DNA of 64,000 nt, taken from positions 193,253-257,252 of the forward strand of contig MTSL01000065.1 in assembly GCA_002794465.1 (NCBI GenBank). The letters run 5' to 3'. The notes beneath the pieces are model-generated. The model was given only the letters and a program-made list of their open reading frames with translations, was not told the origin of the DNA and did no database searches. Below are positions 11,664 to 22,395 of the stretch, piece after piece (the stretch's first letter is position 1; each line of letters opens with the position of its first letter). This DNA comes from Paramicrosporidium saccamoebae. Taxonomy: Eukaryota; Rozellomycota. Position numbers and translations under genes: made by a program.

Positions 11664-11836
11664 GATCGTGCAATGAATTCCCCTTCTAATAGAGGCTTGT
11701 CTTGCAATAAATCCCCGTCTTTTAATAGAGGTCGGCCTTGCAATAAACCCCCGTCTTCTAATAGAGGTCGGCCTTGCAATAAAGTCCCGTTTTGCAATGA
11801 ACTTTCACCTTTAACTGAATTCCCGTCTGGCTTGCA
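11664..11836. repeat. 36-bp minisatellite, each unit carrying AATAAA
   Basis: Two near-perfect 36-bp units (CTTGCAATAAA..CCCCGTCTT.TAATAGAGGTCG) at about 11699-11734 and 11735-11770 are flanked by degenerate copies on both sides. Each central unit contains AATAAA. It lies in the 3' region of the small basic protein gene, just before tRNA-His. Confidence 0.85.
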
Positions 11837-11891
11837 AACCTCTTATCTGTTAGCCTCAAGAAGACGACGTTGGCAAATCTCGCAAAAGAGA

Positions 11892-11963
11892 TGCCCATTC
11901 CAAGATTCGAACTTGGGTCAGCGCAGCCACAATGCGACATACTTACCACTATACTAAATGGGC
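11892..11963 (-). tRNA. tRNA-His (GTG)
   Basis: On the minus strand the 72-nt sequence folds as a cloverleaf: acceptor GCCCATT/AATGGGC with discriminator A, D arm GTAT..AGTGGTAA..GTAT, anticodon loop TTGTGGC (anticodon GTG, His), and T arm CCAAG TTCGAATC TTGG. The anticodon stem has four pairs plus a T-C mismatch at its outer end. No intron is present. The loop TTGTGGC and A-box AGTGGTA are those of eukaryotic nuclear tRNA-His; G-1 would be added after transcription. Confidence 0.92.
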
Positions 11964-12006
11964 CGAAATCAAAGGCGTTATTAAATTTATCACATTAAAC
12001 GCAGAT

Positions 12007-13971
12007 TTATTTGCCTCTTCTACGGTTAGGCCGTTTTGGAGCAGATGTGCTTTTTAGTTCGATAGAGCCACCCTGAAGTTCTCCCGAGTTTTGTACCCGC
12101 TCCCCCGATTCCACGTGGATCATCAGATCCCTCACCTGTTCTGATAGCGATTCAATTTCCATGTCCTTTTTCTGGATCATTGTCAGATACATTTCCGTCG
12201 TCTCTGCCGCTTGTTTTGAAATCTACAACACTTAGTAACTCATGTTTGTCTCTACTGCGCGTTCATTTTCTAGCTCACGAAGGAGTGCTGTACGTTCCAC
12301 TTGCAGAGTGTTGATCCGGGATTGTAAATCTACGCGCTCTTTGTGAAACACATCATTCTGCTCCGTAATTTTAATGCGATTTGCCTGTGCTTCCTGGGAC
12401 AGTTTCCGTGTTTCCGTAATGTGTTCTCTACCTAGCTTCTCAACGCGATCTATAAAACCCACTTCCATGGCACCCAGACGCTCTTCATAAAACATGCGTT
12501 GTGACTCTAATTGAGCCACCAAGAGTGAGGCATAGTAATCAGGATCCGTCTTGGTCTCCTAATAATTCAGCAACAGGCGTTCCAGTACTTGGTCATGGTC
12601 AAGTTTTTGAGTCGAATCGTGCGGTCCCGGTATCTCGACCAATTTGCCATCCTCCTTATTTTGAATCAGCCGATGTACATAACTAAAACACATGAAAATA
12701 AAGTGTTTGCATACTTGTCACCCGCATAGTCCCACACACGATGTGTGTCTACCTCTAGCGCGAAACAGTGTCCAGTGTCACAAAAATGATCACGGGCATG
12801 TCCAGAGTGATATCTTCCACACCCTGCATTCCCGCAAATCAAACAGAGCCAAATGTCATCGCAACAGTCACATCCAGTGCATTTCGTTTTACTTGTCCCT
12901 GTCCCACTCTGCAAGGAATATCGACATACAGGACAGCTACTATCTCCCCATCTCGAGAGACATTGGCAATGGAAGCGGTGATTACAAACGACAATCATTA
13001 TTCCGGTCGCTGCCGAGTCGATTCTCTCCAGACAAACGGGACAGGTCGGGATCTCGACAAAATCGCAAGACTCAACCGAGGACAATTGATCTCCATTCAA
13101 GTTACAAAACTCCGTCTCGTCGAAAAGTGGCTCCAACACTGCAGCTCGAGTGGTAATCTCCACGCTGGAAACATTTACAATATGACAAGTCTCTGGTTCA
13201 AGCGGGGAAAATTTGCGTCCATCTCGAGCCTCCCTAAGCCTCGTGGCTGCATCCTCCGACTCTAGCTTAATCAATGCCATGTATCGGTTCGGTGCTGCAT
13301 CCTTCAAAAGTCTAATCCTCTCAATTTGGCCGGCAAAATCCCGTCCCAAAAAGTGTAACAGGTCGGCAGGCGACATGATGGAAGGGACCGCCAGCACCAA
13401 CACCACAGTATTGTCCAAAAAACTGTAGAATACCCCCAAGGAACCATCTTCCTCGCGGTTATGGTACATTCGCATCCGTTCGCCGTCTTCGTGACGACTA
13501 GTCATGCTCCTTGTCTGAGCAGGCTCACGAAAGACATGTATTATGCCAGAAGAAATTTCCGTATGTCCTGAGATGAATGGAAAGTAGCTTGTTGCTAGGC
13601 TCGTTTCGTCCATCACTCCCGCGCCGTCATCCATGGGCACTGGCACGGTCCCAACATACAGCTTTCTCTCAAATTCACCTTCCACTACAGAAATAAAGCA
13701 ATACTAAAGACAGTGCACATTTGTCCATGGAGTGAATGGAAATTTCAGCTCCCTTGCAATCAACTTTGTCCATTACTTCGAGCCGCCAATTGAAACACAA
13801 ATCTTGCCCCGTCTCGGTTGCTCCGATAGTCGCAGGTAGCTTGTCGCTAAGAAAAGTCGTGGGTATGGAGAGGACACGCTTTGACAGTGCAATGCTGGGT
13901 GCCAAGTAGAGCTCGATGCAAATGTGAAACCGGTTGAAAGATGTCTCTTCTATCCGGGACAACCCTTTCAT
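12007..13971 (-). CDS. ETP1: BRAP2/Etp1 RING E3 ligase with UBP zinc finger
   Basis: Five exons: 13719-13971, 12715-13684, 12589-12682, 12256-12558, 12007-12222 (611 aa); introns 34, 32, 30 and 33 nt. Order of domains: N-terminal BRAP2/RRM-like domain (FLGRDFAGQIERIRLLKD, YMALIKLESEDAA), RING-H2 finger (CPVCLERID..CNHRFHCQCL..CPVC), ZnF-UBP (CLICGNAGCGRYHSGHA..HF..TGH.FALEVDTHRVWDY) and a C-terminal coiled coil (LVAQLESQRMFYEERL..). This is the full BRAP/IMP or yeast Etp1 arrangement; the human protein modulates Ras/MAPK signalling and binds ubiquitin ends. The intron between GDN and YVHRL restores the conserved DxYVHRL of the UBP finger. The C-terminus is basic (PKRPNRRRGK), a possible NLS. 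Confidence 0.93.
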
Positions 13972-14118
13972 GCCCGGTTATGGAAACTCACTTTTTCCTT
14001 ACAACTGTGTCGGGCGCTAGAAGCTTGATGGCCGGCCACGCCCAGCTTACAATAGCACTACCAGTAAACCTATTTGGGCCTTTACAACTATTAGCATGAA
14101 CTCTATAAATAGGATCTA

Positions 14119-14712
14119 TTAGAAACTGACAACCTTTGCCTTTTTCTTTTTAGGAGCCTTGTCAGTGTTCTCGCGTTTAGCATTCTTCTCTTCTTGGATC
14201 TTTGTAAGTGACTCGTACATTAAATCCTCATCAGGGTTCTCCCTCCTCGGATCATTACTTGCTCCAACAACGGTAGTCTCTTCTCTAGTCGGCTTGCAGT
14301 CTCTTGCCAGATGCTGCTTTGACCCACAGAACCGACACCCTCCTCCTCGCGGATAAATCCCCCGCTCGTTCTTCGGACACTGACCGGCCAAATGTCCAGT
14401 GCCCCCGCACACATAGCACGACGCATACGGCAACTCATTGCTACGTGGCTGGCGACACGCCTTAAGTGTATGTGTGTGTGAGCCACAGTTGTAGCAGATG
14501 GAAGAGGCACCGGCGGGACAGTACTTGACAGAGTGGCCGCGCTTCCGACACTTCAGACAGACGGGCTTGGAGCGGTGTACGGTGGAAGAGCGGAGGGCGT
14601 CGACAGACTGGGCCTTGGACTCTTCAATATGCCGTGCCTCATCTTGGGTGAGGCGGTCTTCTGTGATCGAGGTGGTGTTGAAGCGTTTCTTGTATGTCGT
14701 ATATCGTGTCAT
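14119..14712 (-). CDS. ZCCHC9-like four-zinc-knuckle protein
   Basis: Single exon, 197 aa. Four CCHC knuckles occur in order: CLKCRKRGHSVKYC, CYNCGSHTHTLKAC, CYVCGGTGHLAGQC and CRFCGSKQHLARDC. Spacing and the linkers (Y.RGGGC between knuckles 3 and 4) are those of ZCCHC9, a nucleolar RNA-binding protein linked to the exosome and MTR4. The C-terminus is Lys-rich (KAPKKKKAKVV), likely an NLS. MTR4 itself lies further along this window. AIR1/2 have five knuckles and are a less good fit. Confidence 0.82.
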   Translation of the reverse strand: MTRYTTYKKRFNTTSITEDRLTQDEARHIEESKAQSVDALRSSTVHRSKPVCLKCRKRGHSVKYCPAGASSICYNCGSHTHTLKACRQPRSNELPYASCYVCGGTGHLAGQCPKNERGIYPRGGGCRFCGSKQHLARDCKPTREETTVVGASNDPRRENPDEDLMYESLTKIQEEKNAKRENTDKAPKKKKAKVVSF

Positions 14713-14792
14713 CCGAATCTCTATCTAGTCAAGTCTGCCCCGGTCGCCCTGAATAGTCGCCTATCCCGCCCATGCTATTCCACCCATGCTAT

Positions 14793-17700
14793 TTATTGAT
14801 AAGCAGCTAGGAGCAATTCCACCAAATCCTGCACTTGTCGCACAGTCATATTAGGAATCACTTCACATCCCTGTCCACCCTCCACTGCTAGCTTTCGGGA
14901 TTCCGGCGACAATTCCAAATATTTGGCAATCAGATCACCATCCACGAAACAAGACAGCTGTCTTGGCTTGCGTCGTTCCGTGGCCAGTGCTCTCCATTCA
15001 TGGTGGGGAAGGTTACCAATAGCGCGGGTAATAGTAGCCATGTTGTTTTCAAGCAGGCGTAGTGTCTGATAGTTGGATTGTGATAATCTGGCGAAAAAGT
15101 AAACGGAGCCACAGGCCGTGGACATTAAGTGAGGGTCTGTTAGAATATTGGAAACGCCAGATCCCTGTCTTGCCAGAGTCCCCGGATGGATCTTATTGAC
15201 AATCTCACCCAAATGGAAGCCACTAGTCATTGTCAAGGACAGCTTTTCGCTGGAAAAGCTGGCATCCTGGGTCGCGTCAAAGACAAAGACGTTTCCAAGG
15301 TTGTCCGCGCCAAGTATACTGGTGTCGCTAATGAAGCAAACTTCAGTCATCCAGTTTGATTCATAATCTCTGGCAACTTCCACCAAGTCCCCATCGCCTT
15401 CAACCCGTAGCAAGTTTACAGACTTCATCAGATCACCCACGGCAATGTGATTGCCGCGAACATCCATCCGTACGCCAAGAATCTGGCCAAAATGAGTGTG
15501 CAGGTTCCTCCATGAGAAGAAATCACCCTCAGCGTGTGTCCATCTGTACAGACTCGTCATTCCGTTGATTGAAGCGACCAGTTTGACACCACTCATTCCC
15601 ATGGCATACACGCATCCTGGAACAGCAGTTTGACTAATCAGACTAAACTTCTGGCCCGCATCAATTACAAATGTCAGAATTCTGCCATTCTGCGGCTCTT
15701 GGCCCGGCCCCTGGACTATTGCGGTTCCGACAATAATGGCATCTGTATTCTGTGCAACCAAGTAGGTCGTTGTGATGGAATGGGCACGTTCGCCGTCAGG
15801 CAGTTCGTAGCAATCCAAAACGTTAAACAGGTCACGGTCCAGGATGGAGATTCGAGACTTGATGGGCGGCTCTCCTGCTTCCCGACTAGTGGGACGGTGG
15901 TTGGCATGTAGAATAACGTACGCCTTGGCACTCGGAACGTGAATTAGACGTGTAGAGGTCTCTTTGATTGGATAGGAAATGTGGTGAAGTCTTGATTTAG
16001 TATCATCGAGGCTGCACAAGACAAGCTCATTGTCACGGGCAATAACAAGTTCGGTCGTTCCGGCGAGGCCAACCACCCCATCAACATTTTTTGCGTTTGA
16101 AAGATTAAATACAATACGATCTCGGACGGAGGTAATAATAAACGGCCGGTCAATGAGAGCAACAAGAATCTCGCGATCCATCAATCTGGTCTTGATCAAG
16201 TCAACGGGGCCAGTTCCGAGTCCGGCTCGATGGAAAGGGTGAAAGACTAAACGTCCGTTCGTGATCTCCACCTTGCAGTATGACACGGATCCATTGCCGT
16301 GTCCCAGGAACACCCAACTACTCTCCTCCAACTGTGCTACCTGAATACTCTGGATAACTCCCGCTGTTGGGATGGGAATGCTCGTGACTTCTTTAGAATC
16401 AAAATCCACAACCTTTACAGATTCACTGTTCCAAAATGCAACTACTGCAAAATATTTCTCATTGATCAACCCAAGTCCAATTGACGATATTTCATCAGAA
16501 AACGTCTGTCGAGATTTTCGAGTCTCCTTTTGGCTGCAGTCAAACCATTGAAACGCTTTATCAGACGTACCAACAATGAGGCCATTGCCTGCGACACTAG
16601 CTGTTGTAATTAACGCGTCGCGCGGAGGAACCCAGGATATATTTGGCAACGATGGGTTCACGCTAAAAGTGATGCTCCCAGCGGTAACTTGAACAACAGC
16701 ATCCCCGATTTGAGTAATTAGTAGACTGGCTTCCTTGGTAATGAGACGACCGTAATGATCAACCTCTTCAAATCCCTCTTGGGCCGTATATTTCAAGATT
16801 CGTGTGCAAGATGGAGTGGACAGAAATAGAGTGCTTTTTGTCGCCTCGGTTCCGAGGACAGAGAACATTCCGACAATTGGCAACTCGGCTTCAGCAATGG
16901 AATTTGCAGTCAGGTTTGCTCCTCGGCGGATACACTGCAGTACGCCTTGTTTGAACGCCCCAGCACAGGCCATGATTGAACTTTGTCCAATCTTTTCAAT
17001 ATCGACTGTAACAAAGTCAACAATGGGTCCGGTCCCGGGAAGCACATCAGCAATTTCAATAAAGTTACCATCAGCTAACCGAGACGACGACAAACGAACA
17101 ATCTGCGAGTCGCCAAAGTGAGATCCAACGTATACAAATCCATTGTCGAGGTATGTGAGAGCGGCTGCAATCACGGTGGCGCCCAGGTATTCCAGTTTTA
17201 GAGACTCCACACGGTTGTTCGGGCCAAACAAAATCAAAACGTACATCCCACCCTCGGAATCGGCCAGCAAATACCGAAAGCCGTCATTATCAATCTGGCA
17301 GTAACTATAAAGTCTATAACCGCAAAGCCGTCTTACCAGGTAATTCGGGTTGGCTTCATGGAAATTGCACATTGGGCCTTATTAGTATAGTTGTAATAAA
17401 AGATAGATTCATCGGAAATCACCAAGACGCCTCCTCGGGGCAAGGGCACCGAGATTAGAATCCTGGAGCCGAAATCGAGATCATCAAATGACCAAGGACC
17501 GGCCTCAAACTCCTTTCCCTTTAGATTCACTCGATAGGTCCTGACACTAAACCCGCCACTAACCGTCTCATGGAGAATCGCCAATACGGGTTCTAGTGAA
17601 TCCTGTAACATTGACATGCCAACTACCTGCAACTCGTCAATCCTCCGGTTTATCGGTTCGCGGAACTTTGCACGTGCATCCACCGGGATGAGTTTGACCA

Positions 17701-18151
17701 GTCCTTGGACCAAATGGAGGGCTATCATCTGTCCGGTAGGATCAATGGCGGCCATTTGGCCCTGTTCAATAGGCCGGCAGGCACGGTCATGCAGGCCGCC
17801 CGATTCTACCGTCTGGACAGTCGCAGAGGGGCCATCGTAGCGGAGCAGACAATAACGTTCCTTCTCTGTGCACACAAACACCGTATCACAGGATGCTCCC
17901 TAAGAGATTAATACGCTCGCAGTCTAACATACCGGACAAGTGAGCTTTTCTAGTACTGTAATGCGTCCGTTGATGGGGACCTCCAGTTTGGCAACCAGGC
18001 CATTGGCACCAATTTCATATACCTCAAGTCGGTTCGTCTTACTAATGATCAGGTTGTGGACATTGGGTCCCATGAATCGCGCATACAGCGAGTGGAAAAC
18101 AGCCGAGGGTGGCTCTACTGTAGCCACAAAGTATCCACCGGTGCCTTCCAT
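14793..18151 (-). CDS. DDB1: DDB1, UV-damaged DNA-binding protein 1
   Basis: Exons 17933-18151, 17337-17899, 14793-17304 (1097 aa, family about 1140); introns 33 and 32 nt. The start (YFVATVEPPSAVFHS..NLIISKTNRLEVY) and end (FVDGDLIAKYLELS..VQDLVELLLAAY) match DDB1, as does YLLADSEGG.YVLIL right after intron 2. Three beta-propellers (MMS1-N/CPSF-A type) are expected. DDB1 links substrate receptors (DCAFs, DDB2) to the CUL4-RBX1 ubiquitin ligase in nucleotide-excision repair, replication control and histone turnover. SF3B3 and CPSF1 are paralogues; the N- and C-termini favour DDB1. Confidence 0.92.
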
Positions 18152-18338
18152 GATTTAAGGCTTATTCATTTGTGAGGTTATGTAAAGTTTGTGGGCATTG
18201 GGTGGGAATTGTAGTAAAAATTCTTTATTGGCGATCTTTGATCCGCTATATGCTTTCTTGCAGTAACAAAGACCCTGTGTTCCAAGTCCATAGATATGAT
18301 ATATTCTTTCGCATTCTTCCGTTTCCTTCTCCTATAGT

Positions 18339-21300
18339 TTATAATGGCGGACCTTCCATGAACGCAGACACAATCATTTTTACCGCCTCCGCCTCTGCCT
18401 CAGTAATGTTCTCGGATGTTCCTTCGGCAAGAACTGCAAGCATGTAATCGGTCCGGTCATATTGCATAAGCATGCTCAGTCGCTCGGCCATCGGGAAGAG
18501 AAGCTTGCGCATCTCTCGTAGAATAACCTTTTTGCACGCAGGGCAGTTCAGCTTAATTTTTTCAAGATTATCACGACGCAGCTTGGTGGTAATGCCAGAG
18601 CCCGTTGGATCCTGGTTGATGGCCTGCGATGCGTAATGTTCAAGGGCTGCCTTGAGGGGAATAGTAACAGGCGGCTCGGATGCCCCTCTGTGATACTCAA
18701 AATTGTCAAGGAACCTCCTCTCTTCTTCAATTTTCTCCTCAGTGGTTGGTGTTTTAGGTGGCGGCGGGTCGTAATCCAGGAACGGATATTCTTGCGTGCT
18801 CTGTAGTGCCTGCTCCAGGATCTTATCAATTGTAAGCAACGGTATATTCCGCACCACCCTCTTCGACTCAAGTCGGGTGAACACTACACTATGCAAAATA
18901 CGCAGTGTTGGATAGGACCATCCGGGCGCATACTCTTTTAAATGCAATTTTGCCAAATGATCTGGCGGCTCGTTGTAAGTGTCCTCAGTCCGGGCAATCA
19001 TACAATTCTCCACTGCAAGTGTAAAAATTTTAACTTTGGCATTTATACAGTCAGGGAGTGTCATTTTCTTCACTTGACTGTTTCCCTGACCATAAACATC
19101 TCCCTGGATGATTCCAATCTCACGGACTAGCAGCATATGCTTACTTGTCGCAGCACACCCCACGGGATACTTGAGTTCAGCAAATTCAGCATCAATAGAT
19201 TGGCATAGCGCGCTGATGCTCCCTTTTTCCAGAACATCCTTTGAGGAGGAGTAGAGCTTTTCGAAATTTTTCGTTGTGACAAGTTTTCGGAATGCTGTCC
19301 ATTGTTCCACTGTCGTAATGCTCTGCATAACGGGTTTCCATAGATCCGGGTTTGGCACGGCGGTCATAAACTTGATCCAATGATTTAGAGTCGCCTTGGA
19401 TACTGCACTCCTCATGCGAGTAGCCATCTTTTTTGCCTCATCCTCGCTTGTAAGGGTGGCGGGCATTTCCTCGAGGAGGTAAGGACTAAATGCTGCCATC
19501 TTTGCCTCCTCCTCAGGGTCCTCCAACTTTTCCGCCAATTCTGGTCGCTCTTCGTACCTTTTAAGCAAGACTTTGCGCAACATGCTTTTTTCGTCAGATA
19601 TACTTTCGTACTGTCCAATTTTGTTGACATACGTTCCCATAACGTCAAGGACATCCTGGATATATTGATCGGGAGATACCGGTGGTGGGTCCAGACTCAA
19701 ATATGTCACAGCGGGCCACATGTTCGCCTCTTTTAAGTTACTCTTGATGGTCGCGTAGAGTGCAGCACGTTGCTTCGTTTTACGCTCATCGTCCAAGTCA
19801 TTAAGGAGGATTGGGTACAAAGTCCACAGCTTTCGATTTGGCAGACTGCCCATGGTTTCAAACATGGGCTCTGGAACGTCCGCTACTCCTACTTCCAGGC
19901 GGTGTGCATTTGCAGAGGCAAAGAAGTTGTCCCATATCGATTTCAGGCGTTTGTTGTGTTGTTCAGTCAACTCTGTGCCTTCTTTGGTTGGAGGCAATTC
20001 TCTGATTGCTTTGATTATGGAGTCTGAACAGATTTTGATAAACACCTCAGTTCCATGGCTATTCCACAGTGTATGGAGTTTATCTACCACTAAACACGCC
20101 GCATCACCCAGATCTTTGTAAATGTCACATAGCCCACAATCTTCGGTGCAGGAACCGCAGTTTGGGTAGCCCCGATGATCAAAGTAGACTTTGTTGCCGT
20201 CATCTTCGATAAATTTCTCCAGCATAGACGGCTCGCCGAGCTGTTTCTCCTTGTAAATTTCCTGGTCTTTGAGCAATTTTATATCTAGAGGAACCTGTAT
20301 GCTGCCTTTCAGCTTCTCTACTAGAGTCTTCTCGGATCGTCCATAGTGATCTGCAACAGTAGCGGCCACGAACTCTGACCAGAACGCTTTGGCGGGATGT
20401 ACTTTTGCTTGCTCGACCATAATTTTGAGGCTTTCAGGATCGTTACAGATATCATGGTACTGCAACATGCCACCCATGAACTTTGAGGAGAACCATTTGA
20501 CAGGATATGGTTCAGCCTCGGGATTGCTTTCCAATTTTAAGGTTAATGGATCTCTTGCGTAATACTGTCGTAGATTCGGAGGTCCAGTTCGAATAATATC
20601 GAACAGCCGTTTCACGTACAGGTCAGGTGACATTGTGAACCACCACCTAAGATCACGGTCAGCACTTGCGAAATCCTCGCCTGTCATCTCTGGGAATGCT
20701 TCCCGTACTTTTCTGATGGCATGTTCATTTAGTTTTTGAAGCATCTTTGCCATCGGGATGGAATTTCTTGCAAAGTATGGGTCATGAGCATTACTAAAAA
20801 ATTTCTTGTCCACGTAGCTGGTGATTAGCTTTTCAACGGGAATTTCTTGAATATTGGCAAGGATCAGGTCCATCAACATTTCTGACTTGATAATGTCAAA
20901 TATTTCATCTTTCCGAATTTTATATCTAGTTTTTTCCTCAAGCGTCGCTACGGTGAAATACTGTTGCAAGAATCCGGATATCAACATTGGAGTTATTGCA
21001 CGTGTTATTACCCTATCTTTTTCTTCCACAGCTCCTATAATACAGAGAATGTTCCCAACAAAATCGTCGGTGGGAGACTGCATCAGAAGAGCCAAATCTT
21101 TCATCAGTTCCTCCAAGTCTTCAAGCGCAGTAGTGTAAGGACTGAAAGTCGTAGAGGGGATCCAGTCATTCTTGATAAGATCTGATATAGCGAAGGATAC
21201 TTCCTTTCTGTACAGCAGCTCATTGTCCAGCCTTTCACCAGACCGTAGATAATTCCTTAGAACATGTTGTGCCACATACTTGCGTTCGTTTGATGTTGTG

Positions 21301-22107
21301 TCTGCATAAGCACAGTATTCAATAGAAGCGCCCGTGTAGTTGGCTGTGATGAATGGCAAAGCAGTAAAGGCTTGATTGTCATTGAACTCAATACGATTGA
21401 TCATTGCTATCTGGGAATTCTCTGGCAGTTGCAGGGTTGCAGATTGGATCTGAATTTCCTACAAATTACCCATCAAGACATCCTCACCTACCTTGTTGAC
21501 CATTTCAGGCCTGTACTTTAGGATGTTTCCTAATACTCTAGCCGCTGCTTTAGGATCTAGCTCTCGCGCCATTGGGAAGAAGGCTAGCTGAGAGTCGAAA
21601 TCCTTTACCTCATGGATCGCCTGTTCATACAGCATCCCATATTGCCAAGCCTCTGGCGCTCTCTTCACTCGGATTCTGACTCTGGCCAGTTCCTTGGACA
21701 ACTTTTCTGCCACAGTCTTACTGCGTGCCAGCACGTTGGCTACCTCCGCATAGTCTATCGAATCGCCAACCATTACCTGTAGGGCCCCGCTAAGGAAGGG
21801 TCGCCAGTGGTTGTTGGCCTCGATCGTACCGTCCATCGACGGCTGTCGAAGACTACGCGCAATATTCCAGAGAGAACTTGCGCAGCCTCGGACAGACATG
21901 GATTGCTGCAGGACGTCAGCAACAACAGGATTGATTATCAAATCGGGACCAAAGTCATTGTACGCCCGTCGGATGGCAAATTCGCTACAAGACATCTACC
22001 ACAGGATTAACAACCATTACGACATAGCACGATACCTCTCTAAAGTCTTTAATATTCATGGAGAATACAGCTCCAAAGAGGAGCAAGAGGAGTCTCATGG
22101 ACTTCAT
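18339..22107 (-). CDS. large secreted or ER-lumenal protein of unknown family
   Basis: Exons 22036-22107, 21492-21995, 18339-21458 (1231 aa) over introns of 40 and 33 nt. Exon 1 encodes a textbook signal peptide (MKSMRLLLLLFGAVFS). After it there is no further hydrophobic span long enough for a membrane helix, so the protein is probably lumenal or secreted. It is rich in helices and charged residues. Two Cys clusters stand out: CGSCTEDCGLC near residue 625 and NCPACKK near 1163. N-glycosylation sequons (for example NITE near the C-terminus) occur. No HDEL-type retention signal; it ends MEGPPL. I recognise no domain. It is neighboured by DDB1 and a URB1-like gene, which tells nothing of its role. 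Confidence 0.8.
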
Positions 22108-22395
22108 GCCAAGCTATTGACTGTGACATTATTGGCTGACTAGATAACCTTCGAGATCCCGGTTGATTGGTTCCTGTCTGCCGTCGGCGCACCAGTAGTA
22201 ACCCAGCATCACCTATTTTTCTGGTTACCAGTATGCTTTTGTATGCTGATTTGGTTTAAAATGTGATCATCGCAAGGTATAAAGTAATGGCCCTATTGAT
22301 GAGCAAAAGTCAGCTTTAGTAAAGTATGTGGCATACAGGCCGCCCTCCTCAATACACCGGATTATGTCATCGCTATCCGGGTCAGACCGCTAATC
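22108..22395. other. divergent intergenic region
   Basis: 288 bases separate the secreted-protein gene (minus) from the URB1-like gene (plus). No coding exon could be joined to either gene. The right end carries a copy of a roughly 30-bp dispersed motif (CTAATCATGAGCAGATACTG) that overlaps the URB1-like start codon. Confidence 0.5.

Noticed and set aside
14793-18151. SF3B3 or CPSF1
   Set aside because: Same propeller superfamily, but N-terminal and C-terminal signatures are those of DDB1.
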